DNA of 64,000 bases from Choanephora cucurbitarum (taxonomy: Eukaryota > Mucoromycota > Mucoromycetes > Mucorales > Choanephoraceae): contig JAIWNI010000040.1 in the NCBI GenBank assembly GCA_025331435.1, forward strand, positions 185,195 to 249,194. The letters are read 5' to 3'. Positions 12,263 through 24,431 of the stretch are shown here, one piece after another. The number at the start of each line of letters is the position of its first letter. Within the stretch, counting starts at the first letter, position 1. Both the position numbers and the translations under genes were made by a program. A model generated the notes under the pieces. The model saw nothing but the letters and a program-made list of their open reading frames with translations, was not told where the DNA came from and did no database searches.

Positions 12263-14397
12263 GTTACCCTCCTCTTCCTTCCTTCCTTTTTTTTCCTCCC
12301 TCTGTTATCAAACCTTGTTTTTCGTTATCCCAAAAGATGGATTTTCTGTAGCATGAAGAAAGCTCTCTGCTTGATACTGGTACTTTTCCCTTCCCAAAAA
12401 AAAAGCTTACTTTTGTATTCTTGTCTTTGAATAATACTATAAACTATTTTATGTACAAATCCAACAATCTATATGAAACCAAAGTTTATGAGTAGATGTC
12501 TCTAATCAAGATAGCTTATTTACCCGCTCCTAATTGCCAATTCGAATTATGTCTATTTTAGTGTTGTGATGCCTTCGCCTATTTTGTACTAAATCCTCAC
12601 AAGAGAAAAGCATGTTCGCAAAAGGTGTATAGTCCAAAGAAGGCAATAGCAACCTTAATTCTCAATTCACTTCAATCCCGAGTGACACCCTTATCCTGTA
12701 AACCAATTGAGCAACAAAGCAGAAAAGAAAGCTGGTCTGTTTTCCAGGGCAAGCTAGTGCAACCTCTCTTGACATAAGTACAAAAGTATCGGAGCACCGT
12801 TTTTCATTTCTCTTGATGTCAGAACTTTTAGACTGAAACTATTTTTTCAGAAAATCTTATTTTAATTAGGCTAATGGATATGATTCTCTTTCTTATGCAA
12901 AGGTGTTTCCAGGATAATCTAGTTAAAGAATTATACAGATGAAGCAACAATTAGCCATGATGCTCGTTTTTTCAATGAGCTTGCATGTTTCATATTGACT
13001 ATTGATTTGATCTGGTGTTTATCTCTATTGTCTTGACCTACCCTGTGGAGCTAGTTCTCTGTTTTTTCTCAATAGATATTAATCATAGAGTTAGCAAGAA
13101 ATATGTACGTGGTAGAAGCAAAGTGGTTACCAAAAAAAAAAAGAGAATATAATTAACCAATTTACTGTAGCTGATAATTTGTCTCTGCAGACTCGTGGAA
13201 TTAGCATAAGAATTAAGCTACATATTACTAATAAGATGTTTAAATACGCTGTACTAACTGAATGCAACAATGTCAGTAATTTGGATGCACTAGGTGAGTC
13301 AATTTGTCAGCAACAATTATATTCATTTGCTTCGAAAAACTTTCTTATTAGCCTTGATGCATGATGAATAAGAAGATGCACTTGACTCAATCAATCACTT
13401 GAAGCTAAAAGCCAGATACTAGCAAGCATGATCAAAAAGCTTTACAATATACACATATAGACAATCTTTGGCATAGGCATCCAGTATACAAAAAATGAAG
13501 TTAAACATGAGGGTATTTATGAAGTTCAACGATCCAAAAGAATAAACATACTTGTTCTGTGTCATGTATGATTTACCTGATGTGGATATACATTGTTGTA
13601 ACAAGTTACACCGTTACAAAAATACTCTTCTTGATAAAAAAAAAAGAGCTTATAATTGTAATGTTATCAAGCATATGGTTTGTGGGCGTTCCATTAACAG
13701 CAAAAGCTTTATGTTCCACTATACATATCTCTTCTCTTCTGATATTGCACTATTTTCCATAAGTCCCTTTTTTTTTATCTGGATTTGTTTCGAAGACTCT
13801 TAGCTATACTATATAGGCAATATTGCTAGTGTTTGATTGCGTTTATAGAGTATCGAACAAGGCGATGTATGTAAGCGTTGATTAATCTTGTTTATTTGTT
13901 TGTTCTTTGCATACTAGTTTATTGCGAGCATCTCTTTCTTTTTGATTCTTTTGTGATGATAATTTCTTTGTTTACAGTCATGACAACGAAGGATATTAAG
14001 TGCATGGATTGTTGTCTCTTGTGATAGACGAACATAAATGTACATGGTATAATCCTAGCTGGACTGGAAAATAAAACCAAATCAAGCAAAAATAAGATCG
14101 TTGGAAAATAACAACAATAATGACAGGTATCATAACATCAAAAACTTATCACATCTTCTTTCCTTGAAAGCCTCATGGTCGGACTACAACATTGCTATCA
14201 TAAATCATGATTGCTGGCTAAAAAATGAAGCAAGTGGGCGTGAACATCTTCATCTTCATACATTTTGTAAAGAAGCAACTAGATGCATGCTGTTTTCCGT
14301 GTGAATTCTGAGCGTTGTACAAAAATGCAGATAGCATAAATCTACAGAATATTTTCTATATTTTCTCACCTCTTTTTCTTTTCTTTTACACTGAGTT
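12263..14397. other. Intergenic region, 2.1 kb
   Basis: AT-rich, with only short unsupported open frames on both strands (13179-13364, 13552-13803, 13419-13604). No recognisable motifs, RNA genes or inverted repeats seen. Confidence 0.5.
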
Positions 14398-16219
14398 ATG
14401 CCAACGCTTACAACAATAGATGTGCAGAGAACACTGCCTATATCACTGGCACTTCTATTTATTGTGTTCATCAATGTAGCTATGATCTATGACTACTTTG
14501 CTTCAGATAAAGCACCAAAACCAATCGTTCCACCAAACGAACCTTACCATCCGCCTTATTATGGTCTAAAGCTTGTTCGTCCTGAGCAACGCAAATATAC
14601 AAGTCAAGTATTAGAGAACTACTTGTCATCCTTGGGACCTGTATTTCGAGACAAGGATCTTTATGTTCTGTTACAAAACTGTCTTCCAAACACATTAGAT
14701 ACAACAGTTGAATGGTTCTCAAACAACCATCAAGATCCACGTACTTTTTTGATCACAGGAGACAGTAATGTAACCCATTTTTTTTCTTTACTCCTTTTCA
14801 GAAACCTGAGTAAAAGCTAATATGGATCTTTTAGTTCCTGCCATGTGGATACGGGATTCCACAAATCAAATTTCACCTTATTTGCGTTTTATCAACCAAG
14901 ACAAAGGCTTAAAAGACCTTGTTTTTGGTGTATTGCAAGTGCAAGCAAGTTATTTATATTATGATCCTTACGCTAATGCGTTTTTGAGGCCTTGGTATGC
15001 ACCACCACCCTCATCGGGTGGTACTCCGAGAGGGTCTACTTCAGATCGCGTCATACCTTCCTATGACCCCAACATTGTTTGGGAATCCAAAGTAAAGTAT
15101 AGGTGGCTTTATGAAATCCCAACATAGGCTAACTTTTGTCAAAGTATGAATTGGATTCTTTAGGTCATTTCTTACAATTAACCAACGACTACATAGAAGC
15201 TTCAGGCGACATTGCTCGCGTGGTAAGATCTAAAGATTGGCAGAGGGCCCTGAGCCGTATTTATAAAGTTTTGAAAGACCAAAGTCAAGGCACTTGGCCA
15301 GCATCTCAATTTCCCTACAAATCATGGAAGAAAACTAGAGGAGAGCCTGAACCAGTATCGCTTGAACAAGGATACCGATTCAGGAGACAGACCGACAGAC
15401 CCACTGAGACACTGGGTGAATATGGTATTGGAGGTATTGCAAGAAAATGCGGTCTTATAAAAAGTGCTTTTAGACCTAGTGACGATGCTACTACTTTTCC
15501 TTATCTCGTAAGAAGAACACCTTGATGTCATTTATTGATAAGCATTCTGATGCAAACATATATAGATACCAGCAAATGCTCAAATATCAGTACAGCTTAT
15601 TCGACTTGGTAATCACCTAGATTCTTATCTCCAAGCAGCTAAGCTTGATAATGACGATGACAATCTGTTTCATCAACAAACAACATTGTTTTCCAATATT
15701 CGCAAGTTAGGTGAAGACATTCGAGAAGCTATCTACAGACATGCCATCGTTATGCATCCTATATTCGGCGAAATGTTTGCCTTTGAAGTCGACTGTTATG
15801 GCTCACATCTTTTGATGGATGATGCCAATATACCTTCACTATTGAGTTTACCACTGCTCGGATTTGTAGATAAGGATGATACAGTATACCAGAATACACG
15901 AAGGTTTATTTTGTCTGAATGGAATCCTTGGTTTTTCTCGAGCGATTTTGCGGAAGGTATAGGCGGGCCTCATACGGGACAAAATATGGTATGGCCCATG
16001 AGTATCTTGATGCAGATTCAGACGTCTACTTCAGAGGCAGAGATTAAGCAATGTATTGACATGATCAAGCGCATGGCAAAAAAGACAGGCAGCTTGATGT
16101 GTGAATCTTTCAATGTACACCAGCCAAGCCAGTTTACAAGATCTTGGTTTAGTTGGGCTAACGGTCTTGCTGGTAGTACTATTTTAGACTTGTTGGAAAC
16201 CTATCCTCATCTTGTTTAA
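14398..16219 (+). CDS. GH125 family exo-alpha-1,6-mannosidase (Mug157-like), type II membrane protein
   Basis: Four exons (14398..14764, 14835..15091, 15145..15507, 15566..16219) give 546 aa with consistent phases. A single N-terminal membrane anchor (LPISLALLFIVFINVAMIY, residues about 13-31) follows a short cytosolic tail, typical of Golgi type II enzymes. After splicing the sequence reads LITGDIPAMWIRDSTNQ, the hallmark of DUF1237/GH125, then VWESKYELDSLGHFLQLTNDY and, near the C-terminus, FNVHQPSQFTRSWFSWANGLAG. GH125 enzymes are metal-independent alpha-mannosidases. The expected role is trimming of fungal mannans or N-glycans in the secretory pathway. It lies 100 bp upstream of, and on the same strand as, the glycosyltransferase gene. 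Confidence 0.9.
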
Positions 16220-16319
16220 CCATAAATTATTGACTCAATAAAATCACAAGCATTAGAAGATGTTTTAGAACGGAGACAAAGCTCACAAAAAAAATAAAAC
16301 AATTCTTTCTTTTCTGGTC

Positions 16320-18152
16320 ATGTTTCCTACAAAGAATAATAGACCGTTTTATACCAATAAATCATCAAGGAAAAGACAGAAATGGTTATGGCGAATGGCT
16401 CTTGTCAGTCTTTTGTGCCTATTGTATATAGTAAGCCGCACATTCTCAACTTCAAGCACTTCACCATCAGCCTTTCGCATCCGTCCTTCAAATACTCATC
16501 GACTTGAGGTTCAGCTTGAAGCACCTTCGCGATCTGAACAGTTCAAAGAACTGACAATAGCCAAGCAGACCAAACTTGTGCCTGTAGGTACTTCCATTCC
16601 AAAAATTGTTCATTTTGTTTATGGCATGCGAGATCCCAACCCGACACTCGATCTTATTCACTATCTATCTATCAAGTCAGCACATGACAGAGTCAAGCCA
16701 GATAAGATCATGTTTCATTACCACCACAAACCTGTGGGCGATTACTTTGAACGCGCTCTACCCATGCTTACACTAAATCAAGTGGATATGGTCGAGACTA
16801 TCTTTGATAGACCTGTCAGTCATTATGCACACAGAGCAGATGTTGTTCGACTTCAAGTGCTGCAGGAGTATGGTGGAATCTACTTTGATTTGGATGTTAT
16901 TTCATTAAAATCTCTAGATCACTTATTGAATCGCGAATTCATTATGGCACAAGAAGGCATCAGTAGGTCTCATCAAATGAATGATAACTGTAATACTTAT
17001 CTTGCAAGTTTAGATGGCGCTGTTGGCTTATGTAATGCTATGATCATGGCCCGACCTCATTCACGATTCCTTCAACGTTGGTATGCCACTTATGCTTCAT
17101 TTGATTACAAGGATTGGAATTATCATTCAGTAATTTTGCCTGGTAAACTTGCTCCTCACTTCAGCAAAGAAATCACCGTGCTGAATCACACATCTTATTT
17201 TTGGCCTCTATGGGACAGTCATGGATTGCGCACCCTCTTTCTTGAAAAGAGTTATGATTTCTCGGCTAACCTAGGCACCCATATTTGGGAATCAGCAGCC
17301 AACAAAAACCTAATGCGCGATCTCAACGAACAGGTCATCATGGAAATTGATAACAGTCTGTATTGTCAATTAAGACCCTTTCTGTTAGACGGCAAACCAG
17401 ATCCACGTCCTGGTTCATGTCGTATTCTATCTCATTCTGAAAGAGAAGATGGGCTGATAGGCCATTGGCCATTGTCAAAGTCAGATAGCACCATAAACCC
17501 TTTGCCAGCACATGATATCTCTGGGCATCAATTGACAGGCCTGATTCGGAATGGACGTTATACAGAACATGGCGTCTCTCTCTCTGGCGACACGAGTTAT
17601 ATTTTCTTAACAATGCCTATCGAAACAGCCATTCAGCCACTAACTGTTGGATGGTGGATGAAGACAACAACTCAACTGGATGGTCGTATGGTGATGGTTG
17701 TACAGACAGATCATGGAAGACTATGCGTAACTACTCATGCAGGTCATCAAGGTACTGTTATGGAAATCAAGACAATCCATCGAGATGAGACATGGGCTTG
17801 GGCACCCATCGATTCGTTGACCATTCGCCCTACACCTTACCCTATCAATGACGATCAATATCATCATTATATGCTAGTAGTTGATCCAATGGCCAATGCG
17901 CGAGGTGAGCCTGCTTTAGTGCTCTATATGGACCGACATGTAGTCGCCAGTCGATTTGAGTGGCAACTTCCCAAGGCAATAGGTACTCTAGTAAAGGGCA
18001 TCTGGTTTGGTTCAATTGAGCCGTTAAACGATAAATACCAAGATCCTTGGGATAATTCAGTCAGTCTGGAAGCTGAATTCCGAGATATTCAAGTTTGGGA
18101 ACGAAGTTTAAATGTTACTGAGGCATTGAAGCAGATGTCATCAATAACATGA
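16320..18152 (+). CDS. GT32-like glycosyltransferase with C-terminal LamG-like domain
   Basis: Single-exon gene of 610 aa. Residues about 24-41 form a signal anchor (WRMALVSLLCLLYIVSR). The catalytic region contains the DXD-type glycosyltransferase motif in HRADVVRLQVLQEYGGIYF followed directly by DLDV (Asp about 189 and 191), as in GT32 enzymes (Och1, Gb3-synthase-like). From about residue 375 it changes to a beta-rich segment starting GLIGHWPLSKS and containing TVGWWMKTTT, LVVDP and QVWERSLNVTEA, the pattern of a concanavalin/LamG-type jelly-roll. The fusion suggests a Golgi transferase with a carbohydrate- or protein-binding tail. Sugar donor and acceptor are unknown. With the neighbouring GH125 gene it makes a two-gene glycan-processing pair. 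Confidence 0.85.
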   Translation: MFPTKNNRPFYTNKSSRKRQKWLWRMALVSLLCLLYIVSRTFSTSSTSPSAFRIRPSNTHRLEVQLEAPSRSEQFKELTIAKQTKLVPVGTSIPKIVHFVYGMRDPNPTLDLIHYLSIKSAHDRVKPDKIMFHYHHKPVGDYFERALPMLTLNQVDMVETIFDRPVSHYAHRADVVRLQVLQEYGGIYFDLDVISLKSLDHLLNREFIMAQEGISRSHQMNDNCNTYLASLDGAVGLCNAMIMARPHSRFLQRWYATYASFDYKDWNYHSVILPGKLAPHFSKEITVLNHTSYFWPLWDSHGLRTLFLEKSYDFSANLGTHIWESAANKNLMRDLNEQVIMEIDNSLYCQLRPFLLDGKPDPRPGSCRILSHSEREDGLIGHWPLSKSDSTINPLPAHDISGHQLTGLIRNGRYTEHGVSLSGDTSYIFLTMPIETAIQPLTVGWWMKTTTQLDGRMVMVVQTDHGRLCVTTHAGHQGTVMEIKTIHRDETWAWAPIDSLTIRPTPYPINDDQYHHYMLVVDPMANARGEPALVLYMDRHVVASRFEWQLPKAIGTLVKGIWFGSIEPLNDKYQDPWDNSVSLEAEFRDIQVWERSLNVTEALKQMSSIT

Positions 18153-18308
18153 TGCTACTAAAATTCATATCTTATGTATTCCCCTTGTACACACACACAC
18201 ACACACACATCTATGCATATACATATATATCTCTCTAATAATAATATCTGATCTTTTCCTTCTTATTTTTTGTTTTGTTTTATAGATATATACACACAAT
18301 GTAGACTC

Positions 18309-18984
18309 TTAACCTTGAAACTTCTTGATAGTCAACATCTGACTTAACATTTCTTGAAGTTCAGGTGCTTCCACTTTGTTTTCCAAACTATAACCACCCA
18401 TAAGCTTAATACTCTTTCTTTCTCTTTAAATAGAAGTAGCTCTTTTTTTTTCTATTTTACCTTGGAATCAATGCCTTTGCTTCTTCAGCATCCTCACAAC
18501 ACAAATTGGCAATCTGAGCTACTTCGAATTGAGACAAATTCTCTTTACCCAAGACTCTATAGCGAATTTAGAACTCATACATATCAATAGTATCATAACA
18601 TACTGTCTAACTTCTCGAACTGATTCAATGTTACTGAAACGACTGAAAGCACGAACATAATCTAATGTTTTTGACATGACACTATATAAAGTTTTTTTTT
18701 TTACAGTTCAGTCATTTTTTCTCTCTCTCTTTCTCTCTCTTCGTTACCTTGTAGTGGCTCTGTTGTCTGTTCCATTGTCTTTTGAATCTTGTTGTGCTTC
18801 AAGAATAATACGTACTTCAGAGATATAAAGACATTGAGCGTTCTCAAATTCTATCAAAAAAGAAAAAGGTTAGATGTCTCATTTCTAAACAAGACTAATC
18901 TATCATACCATCACCAAGCTTCAAAATGGAGGCATCTTCTTGGTCAGTGCCACCACGGATCATATGTCTCTTCTTTGAAGCCAT
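18309..18984 (-). CDS. RPB4: RNA polymerase II subunit Rpb4
   Basis: Assembled by hand because every exon is short: 18984..18909, 18850..18748, 18681..18604, 18556..18461 and 18387..18309 give 143 aa with all intron phases matching. The product begins MASKKRHMIRGGTDQEDAS and then reads ILKLGDEFENAQCLYISEV, MSKTLDYVRAFSRFSNIESV, LSQFEVAQIANLCCEDAEEA, KALIPSLENKV and EMLSQMLTIKKFQG. This is the full Rpb4/HRDC-like fold pattern (FSRF, NLCPEEAEEAK, IPSLE). Rpb4 pairs with Rpb7 to form the stalk of RNA polymerase II and couples transcription to mRNA decay. The gene is divergent from RPS8, with 223 bp between the start codons. Confidence 0.93.
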
Positions 18985-19207
18985 CTTTATGTGTTCAAGG
19001 AAAAAAAAAATAGGTTGCTATCCATTAACACGTCTTAGTTTGTTTAAAAAAAAAAAAAGAGGTCCGACATCGGAGAACAAAGTCGGAATACGCTGACAAC
19101 AAGTGAGCGAATCAAAAAGGACTGAAGGGAGATTGGGGGGAGGGGGGCGAAAGTAAAAAAAGTAATGTCCAGCCAGACAATAGCGTGTTTCCTTCTCTGC
19201 AAACAAT
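18985..19207. promoter_or_regulatory. Shared bidirectional promoter of RPB4 and RPS8
   Basis: Only 223 bp separate the two divergent start codons. It holds a palindromic TCCGACATCGGA (19063-19074), a second GTCGG just after, and a G-rich GGGGGGAGGGGGG (19135-19147) that is repeated in the RPS25 upstream region, plus an A12 run. Promoter function is inferred from position. The motifs are seen directly. Confidence 0.6.
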
Positions 19208-20210
19208 ATGGGTAAAGATGATACAACCATGAAGCATAATATCCATCCATCCATTATCATGATCAAAGAAGCTAATCCATTCATTTTATAGGTATCAGCC
19301 GCGATTCTCGCCACAAGCGCAGCGCCACCGGTGCTAGACGTGATCAATACAGAAAGAAGAGAAAGTAAGTGAAGGATCTGATCTGAATGCCTTTGATTCC
19401 TCTCTCTCTCTCTAAATCAAGCACAATACTACTTCATAACATGCAACTTGGAAAAAAAAACGAGTGAATGTGTATTATAGAAGATAGAGAGCGAGTTAGA
19501 GGCACTTCATGTATGAAAGGTGGATCAGTATATTGATGAATAAATCTATTATAGGTTCGAATTGGGTCGTCAATCCGCCAACACCAAGTTGGGTGCTAAG
19601 CGTATTCACTTGGTTCGTGTTCGTGGTGGTAACTTCAAGCGTCGTGCCCTCCGTCTTGAATCCGGTAACTTCTCTTGGGGTTCTGAAGGTGTCTCTCGTA
19701 AGACCCGTGTCTTGACTGTTGTCTACAACGCCTCCAACAACGAATTGGTCCGTACCAACACTCTCGTCAAGGGTGCTGTCATCCAAATTGATGCCACTCC
19801 TTTCCGTCAATGGTATGAATCCCACTACGCTCTTCCTCTCGGTAAGAAGAAGGCTGAAGAAGCTGTAAGTTATCCTCTACTCTCTCTATGTTTGATCTTT
19901 ATTTTTTGCTTATTTCTTTTTATTTGTTATAGGAATCTGCTGACAAGAAGTCCAAGGCTGTTCAAAAGAAGATTGCTGCCCGTGCTGCTACTTCTGCCAT
20001 TGACCCTCTCTTGAACGACCAATTCAACGCTGGTCGTCTCTACGCTGTCATTGCTTCTCGTCCTGGTCAATCTGGTCGTTGTGATGGTTACATCCTCGAA
20101 GGTAGAGAACTCGAATTCTACCTCCGTAAGATCAAGGTAAGCTCCTTCAACACATTCTCTAGACATATTTACTTATATCTATCTCTTTTTTGTAGAGCAA
20201 GAAGCACTAA
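19208..20210 (+). CDS. RPS8: 40S ribosomal protein eS8
   Basis: Five exons (19208..19211, 19292..19364, 19555..19864, 19933..20136, 20196..20210) give 201 aa. The first exon is only ATGG: splicing yields [18 protein letters not shown], the invariant eS8 N-terminus, followed by [37 protein letters not shown] and, near the C-terminus, [19 protein letters not shown], ending KIKSKKH. The small-subunit protein binds 18S rRNA. Introns 1 and 2 (80 and 190 bp) are longer than the window's usual 50-60 bp. Codon use is strongly biased (CGT, AAG, GGT, CTC/TTG), as for a highly expressed gene. Confidence 0.97.
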
Positions 20211-20649
20211 ATTTCTTGATTTTGGATCTTTCCATTTGTTTTTTATATGCAAGAGGATTCACTTTTTTTTGTTATAAAATAAAACAAATCTATCTTTTTT
20301 CTGTAAACTTCTTCTTTTTTTTTTCCCTATATGTATGAGCCATTTTAAAAAGTCTTTTACTGTTGTCTTAGAGTAGCAGTAGACACCTTCTATAGTCTCT
20401 AGATCAATCCTATTTCGGACACTGTACATTGTCCGAACCGGACATCCAATAAGCTTTCATTATTTTTTTCCTTTTTTTTTTTAAGAGAGAGAGAGGGACA
20501 GCCTCACATAGGTACACACATAGTGTGTGTGTGGAGTGAGGGAGAAAGGAGGGAGCAAGTGAGCGAGTGCGCGCACCAACGATATAGGGTAAAGAAGTGG
20601 TAAATTTTAAGTTCTCCCTCTTTTTACTTCGATATCGTCAGACAGCATC
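20211..20649 (+). promoter_or_regulatory. RPL11 upstream region with TGTCCG/CGGACA motifs
   Basis: Between RPS8 and RPL11. Contains CGGACA (20416-20421) and TGTCCG (20430-20435), which form an inverted repeat with an 8-bp spacer, and a third CGGACA (20439-20444). A GA-rich/GT tract (20484-20570) lies between them and the ATG. The order (motif, G/GA tract, ATG, intron) matches RPS8 and RPS25. Confidence 0.55.
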
Positions 20650-21533
20650 ATGGTATGGATCCGTTCTTTTGTTGGATGCATCAGAGAAGCAAGAGAGTAT
20701 ACTGTTATGGATCGATGGATGGAGATGGAATTGACAACAAAAAAAAAGATGGAAGTCCTTTTTTATTCAGTGTGCATCGACCATGCTTGAAACTACATTG
20801 GCATACAAATCAACATGAACCTGACATGCGTATAACAAAACAACAGCTTCATTCAACAGCCCATTTGATCTGACTTTATGTTTAGTTTGGAAAAACTCAA
20901 CTGTCATCCATACTTTATACTCTCTTGTCTTTTTATGCAAAACACTTAAAAAAAAGAAAAGATGTCAAGTACAGCATGTTAACCATGTTATTATAGAGCG
21001 CCGAAGAACAGAAGGTGACCAAGAACCCCATGCGTAACCTCCAAATCGAAAAGTTGGTTCTCAACATCTGTGTTGGTGAATCCGGTGATAGATTGACCCG
21101 TGCCGCCAAGGTTCTTGAACAATTGACTGGTCAAACTCCCGTCTACTCCAAGGCTCGTTACACTGTCCGTACTTTCTCTATCCGTCGTAACGAAAAGATC
21201 TCTGTTCACGTTACTGTCCGTGGTCCCAAGGCCGAAGAAATCCTTGAACGTGGTTTGAAGGTCAAGGAATACGAACTTAAGGCTCGTAACTTCTCTCAAA
21301 CCGGTAACTTCGGTTTCGGTATTGATGAACACATTGATTTGGGTATCAAGTACGATCCTTCCATTGGTATCTACGGTATGGACTACTACGTTGTCATGGG
21401 TCGCCCTGGTAACCGTGTCTCTCGCAGAAAGCACTGTAAGGCCAAGGTTGGTGTCACTCACCGTATCAAGAAGGAAGAAACCCAAGAATGGTTCAAGAAC
21501 CGTTTCGATGGTGTCATCTCCAACAAGAACTAA
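20650..21533 (+). CDS. RPL11: 60S ribosomal protein uL5 (L11)
   Basis: Two exons: exon 1 is just the ATG (20650..20652), then a 344-bp intron (GTATGG...TTATAG), then 20997..21533. Product 179 aa, starting [20 protein letters not shown] and containing [20 protein letters not shown] and [20 protein letters not shown], the uL5 core. It ends [14 protein letters not shown]. It forms the 5S RNP with 5S rRNA and uL18. An alternative start at an in-frame codon of exon 2 would lose the conserved N-terminus, so the ATG-only exon is preferred. Codon bias is as in RPS8. Confidence 0.95.
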
Positions 21534-23034
21534 GTTTTCTCTCCCTATTCTCTAGCAGTCAAATAAATGCAAAGAAACCCAACTTTTTTAGATGCTTTTT
21601 TTTCATTTATTAGTGTTATAGTGAAATTCATAGCCTGTGGCTATAATAATGTTGAATATTGTTTTGGAAATTTGAAAGAGGCAAGTGCTCAAAAAGAATG
21701 TCTTTTTTCTGCAAAACAGTGTAAAGTTACAGAGGGATTAGCCGTTTAAAAAAAAAAAAGGGGGGGGGGGGGGTTCTAAAACACACTGTTGTTCTCCCAG
21801 GTAAGGATAGAGTATGTTGCTTTTGTATGATGATGATCTATAAGTACTTTCTACTCTATGGGCTTCTTCTTTTACTACAATGAACTCTACATGTTTTATG
21901 AGACAATTACTAGTAACGATGTTTCTGAATGCCAATTGTCTATTGATGCTATTCACGTCTTTCAAGCTTTATGGCTTTTGGTACTAAACAACTTCGTGAG
22001 TGCTCATGTTGCCTTCTGCATTGTTTCTAGTCCGTCCCTTTTTGCTTACTTGTTATTGTAAACTTCAATTGTGGCAAATCAATCATACACATTCAAATTG
22101 TTCAAATATGAATCGAAAGTGTTGATATAACCAGCAAGGGCTTGTTTTTTTCTAATAGGGAATACCACAGATAAAACATATGTATTGACCTGCTTGGGAT
22201 GGCTCATAGACGGAATGTGTACAATTGATCAACGTCCATACCTCAAAGCACAGTACCAGATACCATCTTAATTTGAGTCGATAATGGCATCCAAACTCAT
22301 TCAAGTTTCTTTGTATCTTGAATGAATACAGTACTACCCCACAATAATGGAATTGATATTGTAGGGTTTCGGTACCGTACAAACATGAGATCGTACTCAA
22401 GTTAGGTATAAATGGTTTGCTTATCAGCTATTTCATTGATCAACTCAGTAGAGCCTAAGCCAGTTTTTGAGAGGAACAATGTAATCTGCTTGACTTTGTC
22501 AAAAATATTCACAGTCGGCATTGGAGAACCATGTTTTGTACGTGTGTTTGTCTAAAGATCACTCTTCGAATTGTATTATTTGTCTGGCATTTTTCTCAAT
22601 TGCTGTTCGGCTTAATTTCTACCAAGACAGTTCCGATGTACAATATATACTGTAAAAGTTGGCCATTTTGCATTGTCAAGACACCATCAGGCTTCATTGG
22701 AAGTCAGTCTGTTTTTTTTTTGCTTGTGGTATCCTATGTTTCTTTTTTTAGGGTGTCTATGTTAATGAAGAGAAAACAAGCTTAGAGACATCTTGCACTT
22801 CTAACTTTTAAAGAACCATCACTTTAAATTCTGACAACTAAAGAGGAGAGAGAGAGTACCAAATAAAAAGAAAAGGTCAGCGACAAATCCAATAAGATTG
22901 ATATGCTGATTTCTTTTTCTTTTGCACCTTTAAGCTTCCGCATTAAAATACCTTATTTGGTTACAAATAAAATTAAGCTTTACCGACTTTTTTTTCACTC
23001 TCTTTTTTTTTTCTCTCTTTCTTTTATCTGGACA
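21534..23034. other. Intergenic region, 1.5 kb
   Basis: No gene recognised. Contains an A12-G14 homopolymer junction at 21748-21773, which may be unstable or poorly assembled, and T-rich and CT-rich DNA just before the moaA start. Confidence 0.5.
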
Positions 23035-24431
23035 ATGTTCTTATATAGACATAGAGCCAAATTAAACTTATTGGCAATTCAAAGAAGATGGAATAGTTCA
23101 CAAGTGAGTGATCAAGATAATCTATATAGTTCATTGTCGATTATGCTAACTGCTTTTTTTTTTTTTTTTTTTTAATTTTTTAGGCAGCTGCAATCATAAC
23201 AGGAACAAATGTGCGTTTTGCAAATAATTTTATCGTATGTATAGCTAACACAATAGCTGTATACATAATAAATAGTCAGACCTAACGAACAAGAAACCAG
23301 TCTTATCAGCCAAACAGCCTAAAGTGAGTCACTATCTAACCGATACTTTCGATCGTCAACATGACTACCTTCGCATCTCGCTTACGGAGCGATGTAACTT
23401 GCGCTGTAAGTGAACAGCAAGATTACGTTTGCTAATGTATCACTTATCTCTTAATATAAAAAGGTACTTATTGTATGCCAGAAGAAGGAGTACCACTTTC
23501 GCCAGAGAATCAATTGTTGAACACACAAGAGATCATTCATCTAGCCTCGTTATTTGTCAGCCAAGGTGTGACTAAAATTCGATTGACAGGCGGTGAACCT
23601 ACTGTTCGACCTGACATTGTCTCTCTTGTTCAAAGCTTAGGACAATTGAAGCAACATGGCTTACGGAGCTTAGCTATGACATCTAATGGAATTGCCCTGA
23701 AGCGTAAATTACCTGCACTTGTACAAGGAGGGTTGGATACATTGAACATAAGCTTAGATACGTTAGACCCTCATCTGTTTCAGGTGATGACGAGAAGAAA
23801 AGGATTTGAGCGAGTGTTAGAAGCCATTGATCTGGCTGTTCAGCTGGATATGCCCCATGTCAAGATCAATACTGTGGTGATGCGAGGCATGAATGATCGC
23901 GATGTACTTGATTTTGTAGCCTATACTAAAGACCATCCTGTCAATGTTCGGTTTATTGAATATATGCCATTTGATGGTAATCGCTGGCATAGTGATAAAC
24001 TGATTCCCTTTAAGGAACTGATCTATCGTATTGAATCTGTCTATGGTCGATTAGATCGATTGAAGGATAGTCCAAATGATACAACTAAGGTAAAGTCATG
24101 ATAGCAATCCAATTGTTTGTACTAAAAAAAAGAAAAATGATAGCATTTTGGTGTACCTGGATATAAAGGCAAAATAGGGTTTATTACTTCCATGACAGAT
24201 CATTTTTGTGGTACCTGTAATCGCTTGAGAATTACAGCAGATGGAAGTATCAAAGTGTGTTTATTTGGAAACACAGAGGTTTCTCTAAGGGACATGCTAA
24301 GGCAAGGTAAAAGCGATCAAGAATTATTAGATATTATTGGCATGGCCGTTAAAAAGAAAAAGAAGCAACATGCCGGTATGTTTGAATTAGCCTCCAGAAA
24401 GAATCGACCTATGATTTTAATTGGAGGATAA
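23035..24431 (+). CDS. moaA: Molybdenum cofactor biosynthesis protein A (GTP 3',8-cyclase)
   Basis: Radical-SAM enzyme for the first step of molybdopterin synthesis. Exons 23035..23103, 23184..23234, 23276..23405, 23464..24089 and 24144..24431 give 387 aa. The second (51 bp) is the least certain. The N-terminus [20 protein letters not shown] is a mitochondrial-type presequence, as expected for eukaryotic MOCS1A. The radical-SAM cluster is RCNLRCTYC (Cys80, 84, 87), recovered only by splicing TGT across an intron. LTGGEPTVR and [10 protein letters not shown] follow, then the second 4Fe-4S site [15 protein letters not shown]...VC (Cys314, 317, 331) and the essential C-terminal Gly-Gly (ILIGG). 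A separate moaC gene lies 289 bp downstream on the same strand. Confidence 0.93.

Noticed and set aside
21748..21773. A12-G14 run as a regulatory element
   Set aside because: More likely a homopolymer tract prone to slippage or assembly error; no matching partner near a promoter.
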